From the NCBI GenBank assembly GCA_963851415.1, contig CAWKPF010000002.1, positions 930,001-994,000 of the forward strand: a stretch of 64,000 nucleotides of DNA, read 5' to 3'. Positions 10,184 through 18,825 of the stretch are shown here, piece by piece; the first letter of the stretch is position 1, and the number at the start of each line of letters is the position of its first letter. Source of the DNA: CAWKPF01 sp963851415. Its GTDB lineage: Bacteria; Acidobacteriota; Thermoanaerobaculia; Multivoradales; Multivoraceae. Below the pieces are notes generated by a model. It saw only the letters and a list, made by a program, of their open reading frames with translations, did not search any database and had not been told where the DNA came from. The position numbers and the translations under genes were made by a program.

Positions 10184-10502
10184 GCAGCCTCCTTCTGTCG
10201 AGACATCAGCAACGGTAGCCTTCCGACGTTCGGTTTCGTGCGCCCTGCCACGACGGAAGTCCAACAAACAAAGGAACTACAGCGATGCCGCAGCCAAGGA
10301 ATCCTGCGACAGGAATGTGGCGACACTGTGGCATTCGGGGTTGTGACGGTCGCCTTGATGCGAGGCCCCTTATCTGCCACGATTCCCCCGGTTTTCCTTG
10401 AGCGATTGAACGCGGCGGCCCCGACCCCTGCCTGTCTCTCCCTCTGCCGGGACAGAGGAGACGCAGCTGCGCCGGTGCTCGGCTGCACGAGAAGGGAGTC
10501 GC
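10184..10502. other. Divergent intergenic region between yfhM and glpF
   Basis: This 319-base gap lies between two divergently transcribed genes and must carry both promoters, but I see no convincing sigma-70 hexamer pair. Visible elements are the strong ribosome site for yfhM (GGAGG at its left edge), AAGGGAG before glpF, a 10-bp perfect palindrome CGCAGCTGCG at 10462-10471, and a weak GAATG/CATTC pair near 10313-10336. No RNA gene or small reading frame was recognised. Confidence 0.4.
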
Positions 10503-11249
10503 ATGGACATTTTTGTCGCCGAGTTCGTTGGAACTGCACTCTTGATTCTGCTGGGCTGCGGGGTCAATGCCAACGTCAGCCTCAGCAAGACCACCGGCAG
10601 CGATTCCGGCTGGATCGTCATCGCCACGGGCTGGGGGCTGGCTGTCGGCCTCTCGGTCTACGCCGTCGGCCGGATCAGCGGTGCCCACATCAATCCCGCC
10701 GTCACCCTGGGCCTCTTCTCGATCGGACAGGTCGAGGGCTCGCAGGTGCCCATCTATCTCAGTGCCCAGATGCTCGGAGCGATCTTCGGCGCCACCCTCG
10801 TGTGGTTGACCTACAAACCCCACTGGGCCGCCACCGAGGATCCTGCCGCCAAGCTCGGTACCTTCTCGACGGCTCCCGCCATCGTGGCCACTCCGTGGAA
10901 CTTCTTCGCTGAGGCGATCGGCACCGCCGTGCTCGTGTTCGGAGTGTTGGCGATCAGTGCCAACGCGGGCGACATGGTCGACGGTGACATCGATCTGAGC
11001 GTCGTCTTCAACAGCGGAATCAACCCGATGCTGGTCGGCGTGCTGGTGTGGGCAATCGGCCTGTGCCTCGGCGGCCCGACCGGATACGCGATCAATCCCG
11101 CCCGAGACCTGGGCCCGCGGATCGCTCACGCTCTCTTGCCCATTGCCGGCAAGGGCCCATCGAACTGGGGCTACGCCTGGGTTCCGGTGCTCGGACCGAT
11201 TGTCGGCGGCATCGCGGGTGCCCTGCTCTTCCAGTGGCTCGGGATGTAG
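10503..11249 (+). CDS. glpF: Glycerol uptake facilitator (aquaglyceroporin, MIP family)
   Basis: The 248-residue inner-membrane channel passes glycerol by facilitated diffusion. Both NPA half-helix motifs are present: GAHINPAVT at about residues 60-68 and YAINPARDLGPR near 196-207. The Asp after NPAR is the mark of glycerol facilitators rather than water-only aquaporins. About six membrane segments can be seen. AAGGGAG precedes the ATG. glpK follows after 59 bases, so imported glycerol is trapped as glycerol-3-phosphate. No glpD or glpR gene is in the window. Confidence 0.93.
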   Translation: MDIFVAEFVGTALLILLGCGVNANVSLSKTTGSDSGWIVIATGWGLAVGLSVYAVGRISGAHINPAVTLGLFSIGQVEGSQVPIYLSAQMLGAIFGATLVWLTYKPHWAATEDPAAKLGTFSTAPAIVATPWNFFAEAIGTAVLVFGVLAISANAGDMVDGDIDLSVVFNSGINPMLVGVLVWAIGLCLGGPTGYAINPARDLGPRIAHALLPIAGKGPSNWGYAWVPVLGPIVGGIAGALLFQWLGM

Positions 11250-11308
11250 CCTTCGAAGAACCGCCGCAAGAAGAGTTCACGTCAAGTCATTCCACCGCAG
11301 GAGATCTC

Positions 11309-12799
11309 GTGGCCGAATTCATCCTCGCGCTCGACCAGGGCACCACCTCCAGCCGCTCGATCGTCTTCAATCATCGGGGTCGCTCCAAGGCCAGCTCCCA
11401 GAAAGAGTTCCCCCAGCTCTTCCCATCGCCCGGACACGTCGAGCACGACCCCGAGGCGATCTGGAAGACGCAGCTCGGTACCGCCCGAATCGCGCTCCGG
11501 AAGGCGAAGGTCAGGGCCGCCGACATCGCGGCCATCGGCATCACCAACCAACGCGAGACCGTGGTGCTCTGGGAGCGAGACACCGGGAAACCGATCGACA
11601 ACGCCTACGTCTGGCAGAGCCGCATCACCGCTCCCCTGTGCGAGGGGCTGAAGAAGAAGGGTCACGAGAAACTCTTCCGCTCTCGCACGGGCCTGATGCT
11701 CGACCCCTACTTCTCGGGCACCAAGATCAAGTATCTGCTCGACAAGCACAAGCTGCGCGGGAGAGCCCGCAAGGGAGAGATCCTCGCCGGCACCATCGAT
11801 ACCTTCCTGCTCTGGAGACTGACCGGAGGACAGGTTCACGCCACCGACTACAGCAACGCCAGCCGGACACTCATCTACGACATCCACTCCCTCGATTGGA
11901 ACGACCGCCTGCTGAAACTGCTCGGCATTCCGCGCCAGATGCTGCCCGAGGTGAGGGACTCGAGTGGCATCTTCGGCCACACCGACAAGAAACTGCTCGG
12001 GGCCGAGATCCCGATCAGCGGCATCGCGGGAGACCAGCAGGCTGCCACCTTCGGCCAGGGCTGCTTCAAACCCGGCATGGCGAAGAACACCTACGGCACC
12101 GGATGCTTCATCCTGCTCAATACGGGCAGCACCGCAGTCACGTCGAAGAACGGGCTGCTCACCACGATCGGCTGGGGAATCGACGGCAAGATCACGTACT
12201 GTCTCGAGGGCTCGGTCTTCGTCGGTGGCGCAGCGGTCCAATGGCTGCGCGACGGCCTGGGCCTCATCGAGCGCTCTACCGACGTCGAGAAACTCGCAGC
12301 CAGCGTTCCCGACAGTGGCGGAGCCTACCTCGTCCCTGCCTTCGTAGGCCTCGGCACGCCTCATTGGGATCCGTATGCGCGAGGTCTCCTGATCGGCATC
12401 GAGCGCAGCACGAACGCGGGTCACATAGCTCGGGCCACCGTCGAGTCCATGGCGTACCAGAGTCGCGACGTGGTGGCTGCCATGGAGTCCGATTCGGGAG
12501 TCAAACTTCGCGAGCTGAGAGTCGACGGAGGCGCTGCCGCCAATGACGCCCTGCTGCAGTTCCAGGCCGACATCATCGGCCGACCGGTCGTGCGCCCCGT
12601 GGTCCAGGAGACGACAGCCCTGGGCGCCGCCTATCTGGCCGGCCTCGCGGTCGGGTACTGGAAGAGCCAGAACGACGTCACCGAGAACTGGGCACACGAT
12701 CAGACCTTCCGATCAGAGCTGAAGCCCGCCGCACGCAACAAGCTCATCGACGGGTGGAGTCGCGCGGTCGAGCGCTCCAAAGGATGGGCCCGACCGTGA
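11309..12799 (+). CDS. glpK: Glycerol kinase
   Basis: Phosphorylates glycerol to sn-glycerol-3-phosphate with ATP; FGGY family, cytoplasmic. The product from GTG 11309 is 496 residues, the normal length. It begins with the ATP-binding DQGTTSSRS motif and carries the family blocks TNQRET, WQSR, ATDYSNASRT, GIAGDQQAA, TYGTGCF and the C-terminal DGGAAANDALLQFQAD. GTG is chosen over an upstream extension because GCAGGAG precedes it and the protein then begins directly at the domain. It ends in a GTGA overlap with the next gene. Together with glpF it forms a glycerol utilisation unit. Confidence 0.96.
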   Translation: MAEFILALDQGTTSSRSIVFNHRGRSKASSQKEFPQLFPSPGHVEHDPEAIWKTQLGTARIALRKAKVRAADIAAIGITNQRETVVLWERDTGKPIDNAYVWQSRITAPLCEGLKKKGHEKLFRSRTGLMLDPYFSGTKIKYLLDKHKLRGRARKGEILAGTIDTFLLWRLTGGQVHATDYSNASRTLIYDIHSLDWNDRLLKLLGIPRQMLPEVRDSSGIFGHTDKKLLGAEIPISGIAGDQQAATFGQGCFKPGMAKNTYGTGCFILLNTGSTAVTSKNGLLTTIGWGIDGKITYCLEGSVFVGGAAVQWLRDGLGLIERSTDVEKLAASVPDSGGAYLVPAFVGLGTPHWDPYARGLLIGIERSTNAGHIARATVESMAYQSRDVVAAMESDSGVKLRELRVDGGAAANDALLQFQADIIGRPVVRPVVQETTALGAAYLAGLAVGYWKSQNDVTENWAHDQTFRSELKPAARNKLIDGWSRAVERSKGWARP

Positions 12800-14211
12800 G
12801 CGTCGAGCTGTCCTTTCACGGCGCCGCTCGCACGGTGACCGGATCACGCTACCGGCTCCAGGTAGGCAAGCATCAGTCGTTGATCGACTGTGGCCTCTTC
12901 CAGGGCTATCGCGAGCTCAAGGAGCTCAACTGGCGAGAGCCACCCTTCGACGTGAAGCGCATCGAGCAGGTGCTGGTGACCCACGCTCACATCGACCACA
13001 TCGGCGCCCTCCCCCGCCTGGTCAAGCAGGGCTTCAAAGGGCCCATCTATTGCACGAAGGCCACCAAACAGCTGGCACGGTTGATGCTGCTCGACTCGGC
13101 CAAGATCCACGAGGAGGATGCCCGATACGCGAACAAGAAGGGGTACAGCCGCCACAAGCCGGCGCTCCCTCTCTACGACGAAGAGGACGCGAAGCGCACC
13201 CTGAAACAGTTCGAGGCCCTCGATCGCGGAGAGTGGCTCGACCTACACGGTGGAGTCCGCGTCTGCTGGCACGCCGCGGGGCACATCCTCGGCTCGGACC
13301 ATATCGAGGTGCGCGTTCCCCGTGGCCAGCGCGGTGAAGGGGAGGCCACGATCGTCTTCAGCGGCGACATCGGGCGCTACGACATGCCGCTCCACATCGA
13401 CCCGTCACCGCGGCCGCACTGCGATGTGCTGATCTGCGAGTCCACCTACGGAGATCGCGACCACCAACGCTCTCCTTCGATCGAAGAGCAACTGTGCGAC
13501 ATTCTCGAGCCGGTATTCGAACAGCGTGGAACCGTTCTCATCCCCGCCTTCGCAGTCGGACGCTCGCAGCAGCTCACCTGGATCCTCAGGGACCTGATGG
13601 ACGAGGGGCGGCTCCCCAAGGTCCCTCTTCACATCGACTCTCCGATGGCGGTGGACGCGACTCGGATCTACAGCGAGTTTCTGGACGAGCACCATCTCGA
13701 TCCCGAAGTGTTCGAAGACGGCCGCACCCAGCTCTTCCCCAGCGAGGTCGAGCTCTGCCGCTCGGCCACCGAGTCGAAGCGACTCAACAACCTGGAAGGA
13801 CCGCGCATCATCATTTCGGCGAGCGGCATGCTTACCGGGGGGCGCTCGAAGCATCATCTCGCGAGGCTGGCCGGCGGCCGGAAGAACCTGATCCTGCTTG
13901 CCGGCTACCAGGCTGCAGGGACACTCGGGCGCAAGCTGCTCGAAGGCGCGCCCACCGTGTGGGTCCACGGCCAGGAGCGCGAAGTTCGCGCTCAATGCCA
14001 GTCGATCCACGGTCTGTCAGCTCACGGCGACCGCACGGAGTTGGCACGCTGGATCCGAGAGGGTGAAGGCAAGCCGAAACAGGTCTTCCTCACCCACGGT
14101 GAGCCCGAGGCTGCCTTCGCGTTTGCCCAGCAGCTTCATCGCGACCTCGAGCTGTCGGTCGAGGTGCCGGCGATGGACGACACCGTGGACCTGATTCCCT
14201 ACTTCGGCTGA
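12796..14211 (+). CDS. Beta-CASP metallo-beta-lactamase fold ribonuclease-like hydrolase
   Basis: A 471-residue cytoplasmic protein of the YSH1/CPSF73-like MBL group. The zinc site motif HAHIDH is at about residues 62-67, followed by HILGS, SGDIGRYD, CESTYGDR, the beta-CASP region (LIPAFAVGRSQQ, SASGM) and the RMMBL tail with LTHGEPEA. Family members are RNA-processing nucleases, but substrate specificity cannot be read here. GTG 12796 shares four bases with the glpK stop, and AAAGGA lies 11 bases upstream; ATG 12784 in the same frame is an alternative. Linkage to glpFK looks like translational coupling rather than a pathway link. Confidence 0.88.
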   Translation: MSVELSFHGAARTVTGSRYRLQVGKHQSLIDCGLFQGYRELKELNWREPPFDVKRIEQVLVTHAHIDHIGALPRLVKQGFKGPIYCTKATKQLARLMLLDSAKIHEEDARYANKKGYSRHKPALPLYDEEDAKRTLKQFEALDRGEWLDLHGGVRVCWHAAGHILGSDHIEVRVPRGQRGEGEATIVFSGDIGRYDMPLHIDPSPRPHCDVLICESTYGDRDHQRSPSIEEQLCDILEPVFEQRGTVLIPAFAVGRSQQLTWILRDLMDEGRLPKVPLHIDSPMAVDATRIYSEFLDEHHLDPEVFEDGRTQLFPSEVELCRSATESKRLNNLEGPRIIISASGMLTGGRSKHHLARLAGGRKNLILLAGYQAAGTLGRKLLEGAPTVWVHGQEREVRAQCQSIHGLSAHGDRTELARWIREGEGKPKQVFLTHGEPEAAFAFAQQLHRDLELSVEVPAMDDTVDLIPYFG

Positions 14212-14230
14212 GCTGGCGCCAGAGCTCAGC
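14207..14230. terminator. Hairpin between convergent genes (possible bidirectional terminator)
   Basis: GCTGAGCT (14207-14214) pairs with AGCTCAGC (14223-14230), and the loop contains its own CTGG/CCAG pairing. It sits exactly between two converging genes, which suggests transcription termination. No clean T-run follows on either strand, so intrinsic termination is only a possibility. Confidence 0.4.
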
Positions 14231-15035
14231 GCTCGGCTTTGTCCCATTCGCCGTCGAATCTCTCCTTGAAGAGCGTGTCGTGGGCCTCGCCCTGCTCCTC
14301 TTCGGGCCGGCCGTTGGTGTAGTAGTAGAACGACAAGGACTTCCTGCTCCGACCGGTTGGGCAGCGGAGCGGATCGGGATGCCCGTGATAGGAGTCGCTG
14401 GTCGTACTGAAGACGACCGTCCGGTTCGCCACCGGCAGAATCCTCTCCACGCAGTGGCTCATGTCGGTCGACCACAGCTCGAGGTGTCCACCGTAGCTCT
14501 CCTCCCAGTCCTTGTTGAGGTACAAGAGCAGGTTCAGCCTCCGATCGAGGCGCAGCTTGGGGTGGACATTGAAGTCCGCGTGGATCTTGAGGAACCCGCC
14601 CGGCAGGATCTGGTGAGGACCCGCTCCACCGTAGTAGGGATCCGGGATCAGGCCCTCGATCCCGGTCAGTTTCTCCAGGAACTCGAGCATCTCGGGAGAG
14701 CTCATGAAGACCATGAAGCGAGTCAGCGTATCGCCGAGCATCGAGTGATAGTCGTAGCCCAGCTTGCGCTCCTGGCGATTCTCGAAGCGCTTCCACTCGA
14801 CGCCATCGGCGTCGGGGAACTCGGCCAGCAACGAATCGACCAGGTCAGGCGAGAAGAGGTCGTCGATGACCGCATGCGGAAACGGCGACGCCGAGAGATA
14901 GCTCTCGCGTAGAGGAGAGGGATCCAGATCGGATCGAAGCACCGACTGCATGATCATCCCAGAATTGTGGCAGATGCCACCTATCGAGGGATAGGGGAGC
15001 TTCGGATCGATGTCCTGCGCCGAGCCGAAGGTCAT
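14226..15035 (-). CDS. 2-oxoglutarate/Fe(II)-dependent oxygenase (prolyl-hydroxylase-like)
   Basis: A 269-residue protein with a double-stranded beta-helix oxygenase domain. The iron facial triad is visible as HADFNVHP (His-x-Asp) and, about 85 residues later, a distal His in SYHGHPDPL, followed by an Arg-containing strand that would bind 2-oxoglutarate. The fold resembles PF13640 prolyl 4-hydroxylase-like proteins found near sugar and cell-surface genes. ATG 15035 overlaps the stop of the glycosyltransferase upstream by 4 bases, supporting this start, though ATG 14957 fits the domain edge too. The substrate is unknown; the pairing suggests modification of a glycan or a carrier. Confidence 0.8.
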   Translation of the reverse strand: MTFGSAQDIDPKLPYPSIGGICHNSGMIMQSVLRSDLDPSPLRESYLSASPFPHAVIDDLFSPDLVDSLLAEFPDADGVEWKRFENRQERKLGYDYHSMLGDTLTRFMVFMSSPEMLEFLEKLTGIEGLIPDPYYGGAGPHQILPGGFLKIHADFNVHPKLRLDRRLNLLLYLNKDWEESYGGHLELWSTDMSHCVERILPVANRTVVFSTTSDSYHGHPDPLRCPTGRSRKSLSFYYYTNGRPEEEQGEAHDTLFKERFDGEWDKAER

Positions 15036-16039
15036 CTCGCACGAGGCATGTACCCGGGCTGTCGCGCGCCGAGCAGTGCCGAATAGCACTCTCGAAGGCT
15101 CTCCCGAGTCGCATCGCTGCGGAAGGTCGAGGCGGTCGCACTGCCGGCCTGACGCATCCGAGCCAACTCCTCGTTCCGGTCGTGCCATCCCGAAGCCACC
15201 TCGACCACCTTCTCGACCAGGGGATACGCGTGGTTGTTCGGAAAGCAGAAGGCATTCGACTCGTTGACCAGGAAATCCCGCCCCCCGTATGCCTCATAGC
15301 AGATCGGGATGCACCCTGCGGCCATCGCTTCGGGGACGGTCGTATTGAACGCTTCGAGGACGTTCACGTTCACCAGAATGGCGCTCTTCTTGAAGAGCTC
15401 CGCCGTGGCCCGATGATCCATACCCCCGAGCACCTGGAAATTCCATCCGAGAAGCTCGCGAGTCACCGCGCGCCCCAGAATGGCCTCTACGATTCCGAGG
15501 TCCGGATATCCCGCATCGACGTAGGCCCGGTTGGAGTACGCCACGATCGTCCTCTCGCGAGGCGCCACCAGCTCGGCCTGCGAGGCGAAGAAATAGGGGG
15601 CGAGGAAAGGCGGCACCAGACAGGCCTCGAGGCCGAAGTGACGATCGACGATCTCTTTGACATGGGGCAGAACCGCCAGGCAAAAATCGAATCCCAGCTC
15701 CCGATAGTCGATCGCTTCCTCGAAGTCGCGCAACATCAAGAAGCTGCCCTGGACGAAGACACCCCTCCTTCCGGGAAAGGAGAGCTGCGAGGAATCACGA
15801 ACCGCCACCTCGGGGACCACGAGCAGGTCCTCCTCCGTGGGCCGAAAACCGGGCGAGTCCAGGTAGAGCGTCGGCACGGCATCTTCGATCCAGCTGAAGC
15901 GGAATCCGTCTCGCCGATGCAGAGCGAAGGCTTCGAAGCCCAGCTCGCGCAGGAGTCGAACGTGGCCGTAGAGCAGGCCGTTCCCCCAACTCGGCACATC
16001 GGTGTCGGGAGCGAGATAGAAGATTCGGGATTCGGACAC
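15032..16039 (-). CDS. Glycosyltransferase (GT4-like)
   Basis: A 335-residue cytoplasmic protein with two Rossmann-like halves. The C-terminal half has the donor-binding pattern of GT-B enzymes: VNVNVLEAFNTTVPEAMAAGCIPICYEAYGG, in which the ExxxxxxPEAMAxG block is typical. Translation starts at GTG 16039 with GGAG eight bases upstream. It is followed with a 4-base overlap by a 2OG-Fe(II) oxygenase. Donor and acceptor sugars cannot be predicted. No polysaccharide export genes are adjacent. Confidence 0.75.
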   Translation of the reverse strand: MSESRIFYLAPDTDVPSWGNGLLYGHVRLLRELGFEAFALHRRDGFRFSWIEDAVPTLYLDSPGFRPTEEDLLVVPEVAVRDSSQLSFPGRRGVFVQGSFLMLRDFEEAIDYRELGFDFCLAVLPHVKEIVDRHFGLEACLVPPFLAPYFFASQAELVAPRERTIVAYSNRAYVDAGYPDLGIVEAILGRAVTRELLGWNFQVLGGMDHRATAELFKKSAILVNVNVLEAFNTTVPEAMAAGCIPICYEAYGGRDFLVNESNAFCFPNNHAYPLVEKVVEVASGWHDRNEELARMRQAGSATASTFRSDATRESLRECYSALLGARQPGYMPRAR

Positions 16040-16263
16040 GAGCGCTCCAGTTCTTCACGGCACAGGGCTTCACGGTGTCGATTCGTTCCCCGAGACCGCC
16101 TCGCCCATGTTAGTTCGAATTCCCGACCCGCTCGCCCTTGAAACACCGACGGGGGCTGCGGCGTATTGCCTGTCAAAGGAGCCCTTCGAGAGCTCACGGT
16201 GAGGGTGACTCCACTTCTCGTGAGCCCACGTTGCCCCAACTTTCGATCGCTGGAGGATAGTCG

Positions 16264-17859
16264 ATGAGCCACGTCACCGCACACAGAGCCGTCCCCTCTC
16301 TACTCGCCTCTGCGCTGGTCGGTACGGCCCTCGCCGTGGCACCGGGCCTCGCGAGTGCCGCGTCGACTGCCGCCGATGTGCCGGAGAAGGTCACCTATGC
16401 AAAGGACGTCGCGCCGATCCTCAACGCCAACTGCGTGTCCTGCCACCGTCCCGGCGATATCGCTCCGATGGCCCTGCGCACCTACGACGAGGTGCGCCCC
16501 TGGGCCAAAACCATCCGTAAGGCAGTGAGCGAAGGCACCATGCCGCCCTGGCATGCAGCCCCCGACCATGGCGCGTTCAAGAACGACCGCAGCCTGACGG
16601 AGACCGAGAAGGCCATCATCCAGAAGTGGGTCAAGAGCGGAGCCCAGCCGGGCGACCTCAGCGCAGCGCCCCGTCGTGAAGACCTCGGCGAGGGCTGGCG
16701 CCTCGGAGAGCCGGATCTGGTCGTCACCTTCGACGAGGTCTCGCTTCCGGGTGGCGGCCCCGACCAGTTCCACGACCTGACCAAGAGGATCGGCAACGAG
16801 GAAGACCTCTGGCTCCGTGCGGTCGAAGTGAAGCCCGGCAACCGAAAAGTCGTCCACCATGTGATCATCTTCGCCACGGACGGAAGTGGGCAACCACAGA
16901 GCGGCTGGCTGGGGGCCTGGGCGGCCGGCATGGAACCGATGGTCTTCCCAGAAGGCACCGCCAAGCTGGTTGGCAGCGACCACTCGCTGGTCGCCGACAT
17001 GCACTATCACCCGGATGCCGAGCCTTCCACCGACCAGACCCAGATCGGCCTCTACTTCTACGACGGAGAGCCCGCAAAGGAGCTGATCAACCTCTGGATC
17101 CAGAACGCCGCGTTCAAGATTCCCGCGGGCGAGCCCGATCACGAAGTGACGGCGTCCTACACCTTCGATCAAGACAGCCTCATCTGGGGACTGCTGCCTC
17201 ACATGCACTATCGCGGGAAGGACTTCACCTATACCGCCACCTACCCTGACGGCCGCTCCGAGGTGCTCCTCGAAGTCGCCGCGTACGACTTCAACTGGCA
17301 GACCCTCTACGAGCTTGCCGAACCGCTCGAAGCGCCGGCAGGAACCCGGATCGACTGCGTTGCGCACTACGACAACTCCAAGAACAACCCCGACAACCCC
17401 GACCCCACCCGCGACGTGACCTTCGGCAACGAGTCCTTCGACGAGATGATGATCGGCTTCGTCGACTACACCGTCAAAGACGGCCTGCGGCCGATGTCGA
17501 TCGAGCAGCGTCTCGCCTCGATGTTCGATCGCTTTCAGGACGATCACCCCGGAGAGGTGTACCGAGTGACGGTGCGCGAAGAGGGCGACGACGAGTCGAT
17601 CGAGACTCTGCTCTGGCTTCCCGCCGAGGGCGACGGCAAATGGATCCTGCCGATCAACAACCAGATCATGGAGGCGACCTTCAACCAGATCTCTCGTGAC
17701 GGGGCGGCCCTCACCGGCAAACTCGAGACCCCGATGGGTACCTTCTCGGTCGACGGCACGGCCGACGATGGGGCGGTCGAAGGCAAGGTACTCATTCCGT
17801 TCTCAGAGGCGGGACTGGTCTACGAAGGCAGCCTGTACCAGGGCCGCTCGGGGGACTAG
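16264..17859 (+). CDS. Exported c-type heme protein with copper type II monooxygenase-like domains
   Basis: A 531-residue secreted protein with a signal peptide (~1-33, ending ASAAS). A c-type heme site CVSCH is near residue 58, and MPPW about 35 residues later may supply the axial Met. The rest resembles the ascorbate-dependent type II copper monooxygenase fold: VVHHV (first copper), DMHYHPD, and PHMHYRG plus EMMIGF (second copper His-x-His and Met). GGAGG lies 7 bases before ATG. Heme-to-copper electron transfer in one chain is inferred. The substrate is unknown. Similar cytochrome-c-led proteins are common in environmental Acidobacteriota and Planctomycetes. Confidence 0.75.
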   Translation: MSHVTAHRAVPSLLASALVGTALAVAPGLASAASTAADVPEKVTYAKDVAPILNANCVSCHRPGDIAPMALRTYDEVRPWAKTIRKAVSEGTMPPWHAAPDHGAFKNDRSLTETEKAIIQKWVKSGAQPGDLSAAPRREDLGEGWRLGEPDLVVTFDEVSLPGGGPDQFHDLTKRIGNEEDLWLRAVEVKPGNRKVVHHVIIFATDGSGQPQSGWLGAWAAGMEPMVFPEGTAKLVGSDHSLVADMHYHPDAEPSTDQTQIGLYFYDGEPAKELINLWIQNAAFKIPAGEPDHEVTASYTFDQDSLIWGLLPHMHYRGKDFTYTATYPDGRSEVLLEVAAYDFNWQTLYELAEPLEAPAGTRIDCVAHYDNSKNNPDNPDPTRDVTFGNESFDEMMIGFVDYTVKDGLRPMSIEQRLASMFDRFQDDHPGEVYRVTVREEGDDESIETLLWLPAEGDGKWILPINNQIMEATFNQISRDGAALTGKLETPMGTFSVDGTADDGAVEGKVLIPFSEAGLVYEGSLYQGRSGD

Positions 17860-17938
17860 AACCGAGATCCCGGCGCCAGAGTAGAGTTTGTGAGGGCCCA
17901 CGACTGCCGAGTCGGCGGTTCCGCAACCCGCTACACTC

Positions 17939-18751
17939 TTGCCCTTGAAGGAAGACACAGCCAAGACGACCGACACTCGGCTCAGGCCTGCAGCTCCAGA
18001 ACCGGCATGGTTTCAGCGTCTGGTCCGGTATTCCATGACCAGCGCCCTGTGCGCGCTCATCCCGGTTCCCCTCCTCGACGATCACTTCCTGAGGCGGACC
18101 CGGCGACGGATGGTTCGTGAAGCGGCAGCCGAGGTCGGGCTCACCCTCGACGAGGCCCAGGTGCAGCACCTCTCGGGGACCGAGCCGGGCACCGCGTTCG
18201 GCTGCCTGATCGGCGCGTTCATTGCCGGTCTGCTGAAGATCGTCTTCTGGATCGTCCGGCGCTTCTTTCGCACCGTACTCTTCTTCCTGGCCGCCAAGGA
18301 CGCCGCCGATCAGGCCTCCCGCACCCTGCACGAGGGCTTCCTCCTGCGCTCGGCGATGCCGGACCTCGCCGCCCGACTCGAGACCCTACGCCAGGCCGGT
18401 GGCGAACGGGTGACGGGCTCCGTGTCCCCCGAGATCCGTCGGGTACGGCGCGCAATCGAAGAGACCTGTCGAGAAGTCGACCCTCGCCCGATCGAGCGCG
18501 TGATCAAGCGGAGCTTTCGCGGCAGCCTTCACCTGCTGCGCAGGGCTTCCCGCCTGTTCGCCCGTCAGGCCCGCCGCGCCGAGCGAGGGGACGGCGAGAT
18601 CACTTCGGAGACCGGGCCCGATCTGGCGCCCGAGGTCACCGATCGGATGGCTTCTGCCCTGGCCGGTGAGCGGAGCTACTTCGAGCACCTCGAATCCGTC
18701 TTTCGGAGTCACCTGGAGCCGGACATCGCCGAGGGGCCCAGCCGCGCCTGA
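17939..18751 (+). CDS. Hypothetical protein with central hydrophobic segment
   Basis: A 270-residue protein of no recognised function. The N-terminal part contains a short hydrophobic stretch (SALCALIPVPLL), then a strongly basic patch, and one or two membrane-prone segments near residues 82-120 (CLIGAFIAGLLKIVFWIV and FRTVLFFL). The C-terminal half is charged, helical and rich in Arg, compatible with a cytosolic or peripheral domain. TTG at 17939 is used because no ATG gives the N-terminal region, but no clear ribosome site precedes it; ATG 18035 is the next candidate. It follows the copper protein by 79 bases in the same direction. Confidence 0.5.
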   Translation: MPLKEDTAKTTDTRLRPAAPEPAWFQRLVRYSMTSALCALIPVPLLDDHFLRRTRRRMVREAAAEVGLTLDEAQVQHLSGTEPGTAFGCLIGAFIAGLLKIVFWIVRRFFRTVLFFLAAKDAADQASRTLHEGFLLRSAMPDLAARLETLRQAGGERVTGSVSPEIRRVRRAIEETCREVDPRPIERVIKRSFRGSLHLLRRASRLFARQARRAERGDGEITSETGPDLAPEVTDRMASALAGERSYFEHLESVFRSHLEPDIAEGPSRA

Positions 18752-18825
18752 GAACCTCGGGACCTCTCCGGAACCCGTCGGCGTCGTTGCTCTGCCCTGC
18801 ACACGAAAGATTTACTATATTTGCA

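Noticed and set aside
10450..10480. CGCAGCTGCG palindrome as an operator upstream of glpF
   Set aside because: A 10-bp GC palindrome is expected by chance in this composition, and no second site is seen.
6725..10912. Long plus-strand frames over yfhM
   Set aside because: They mirror the conserved minus-strand macroglobulin frame and have no ribosome site or recognised motif.
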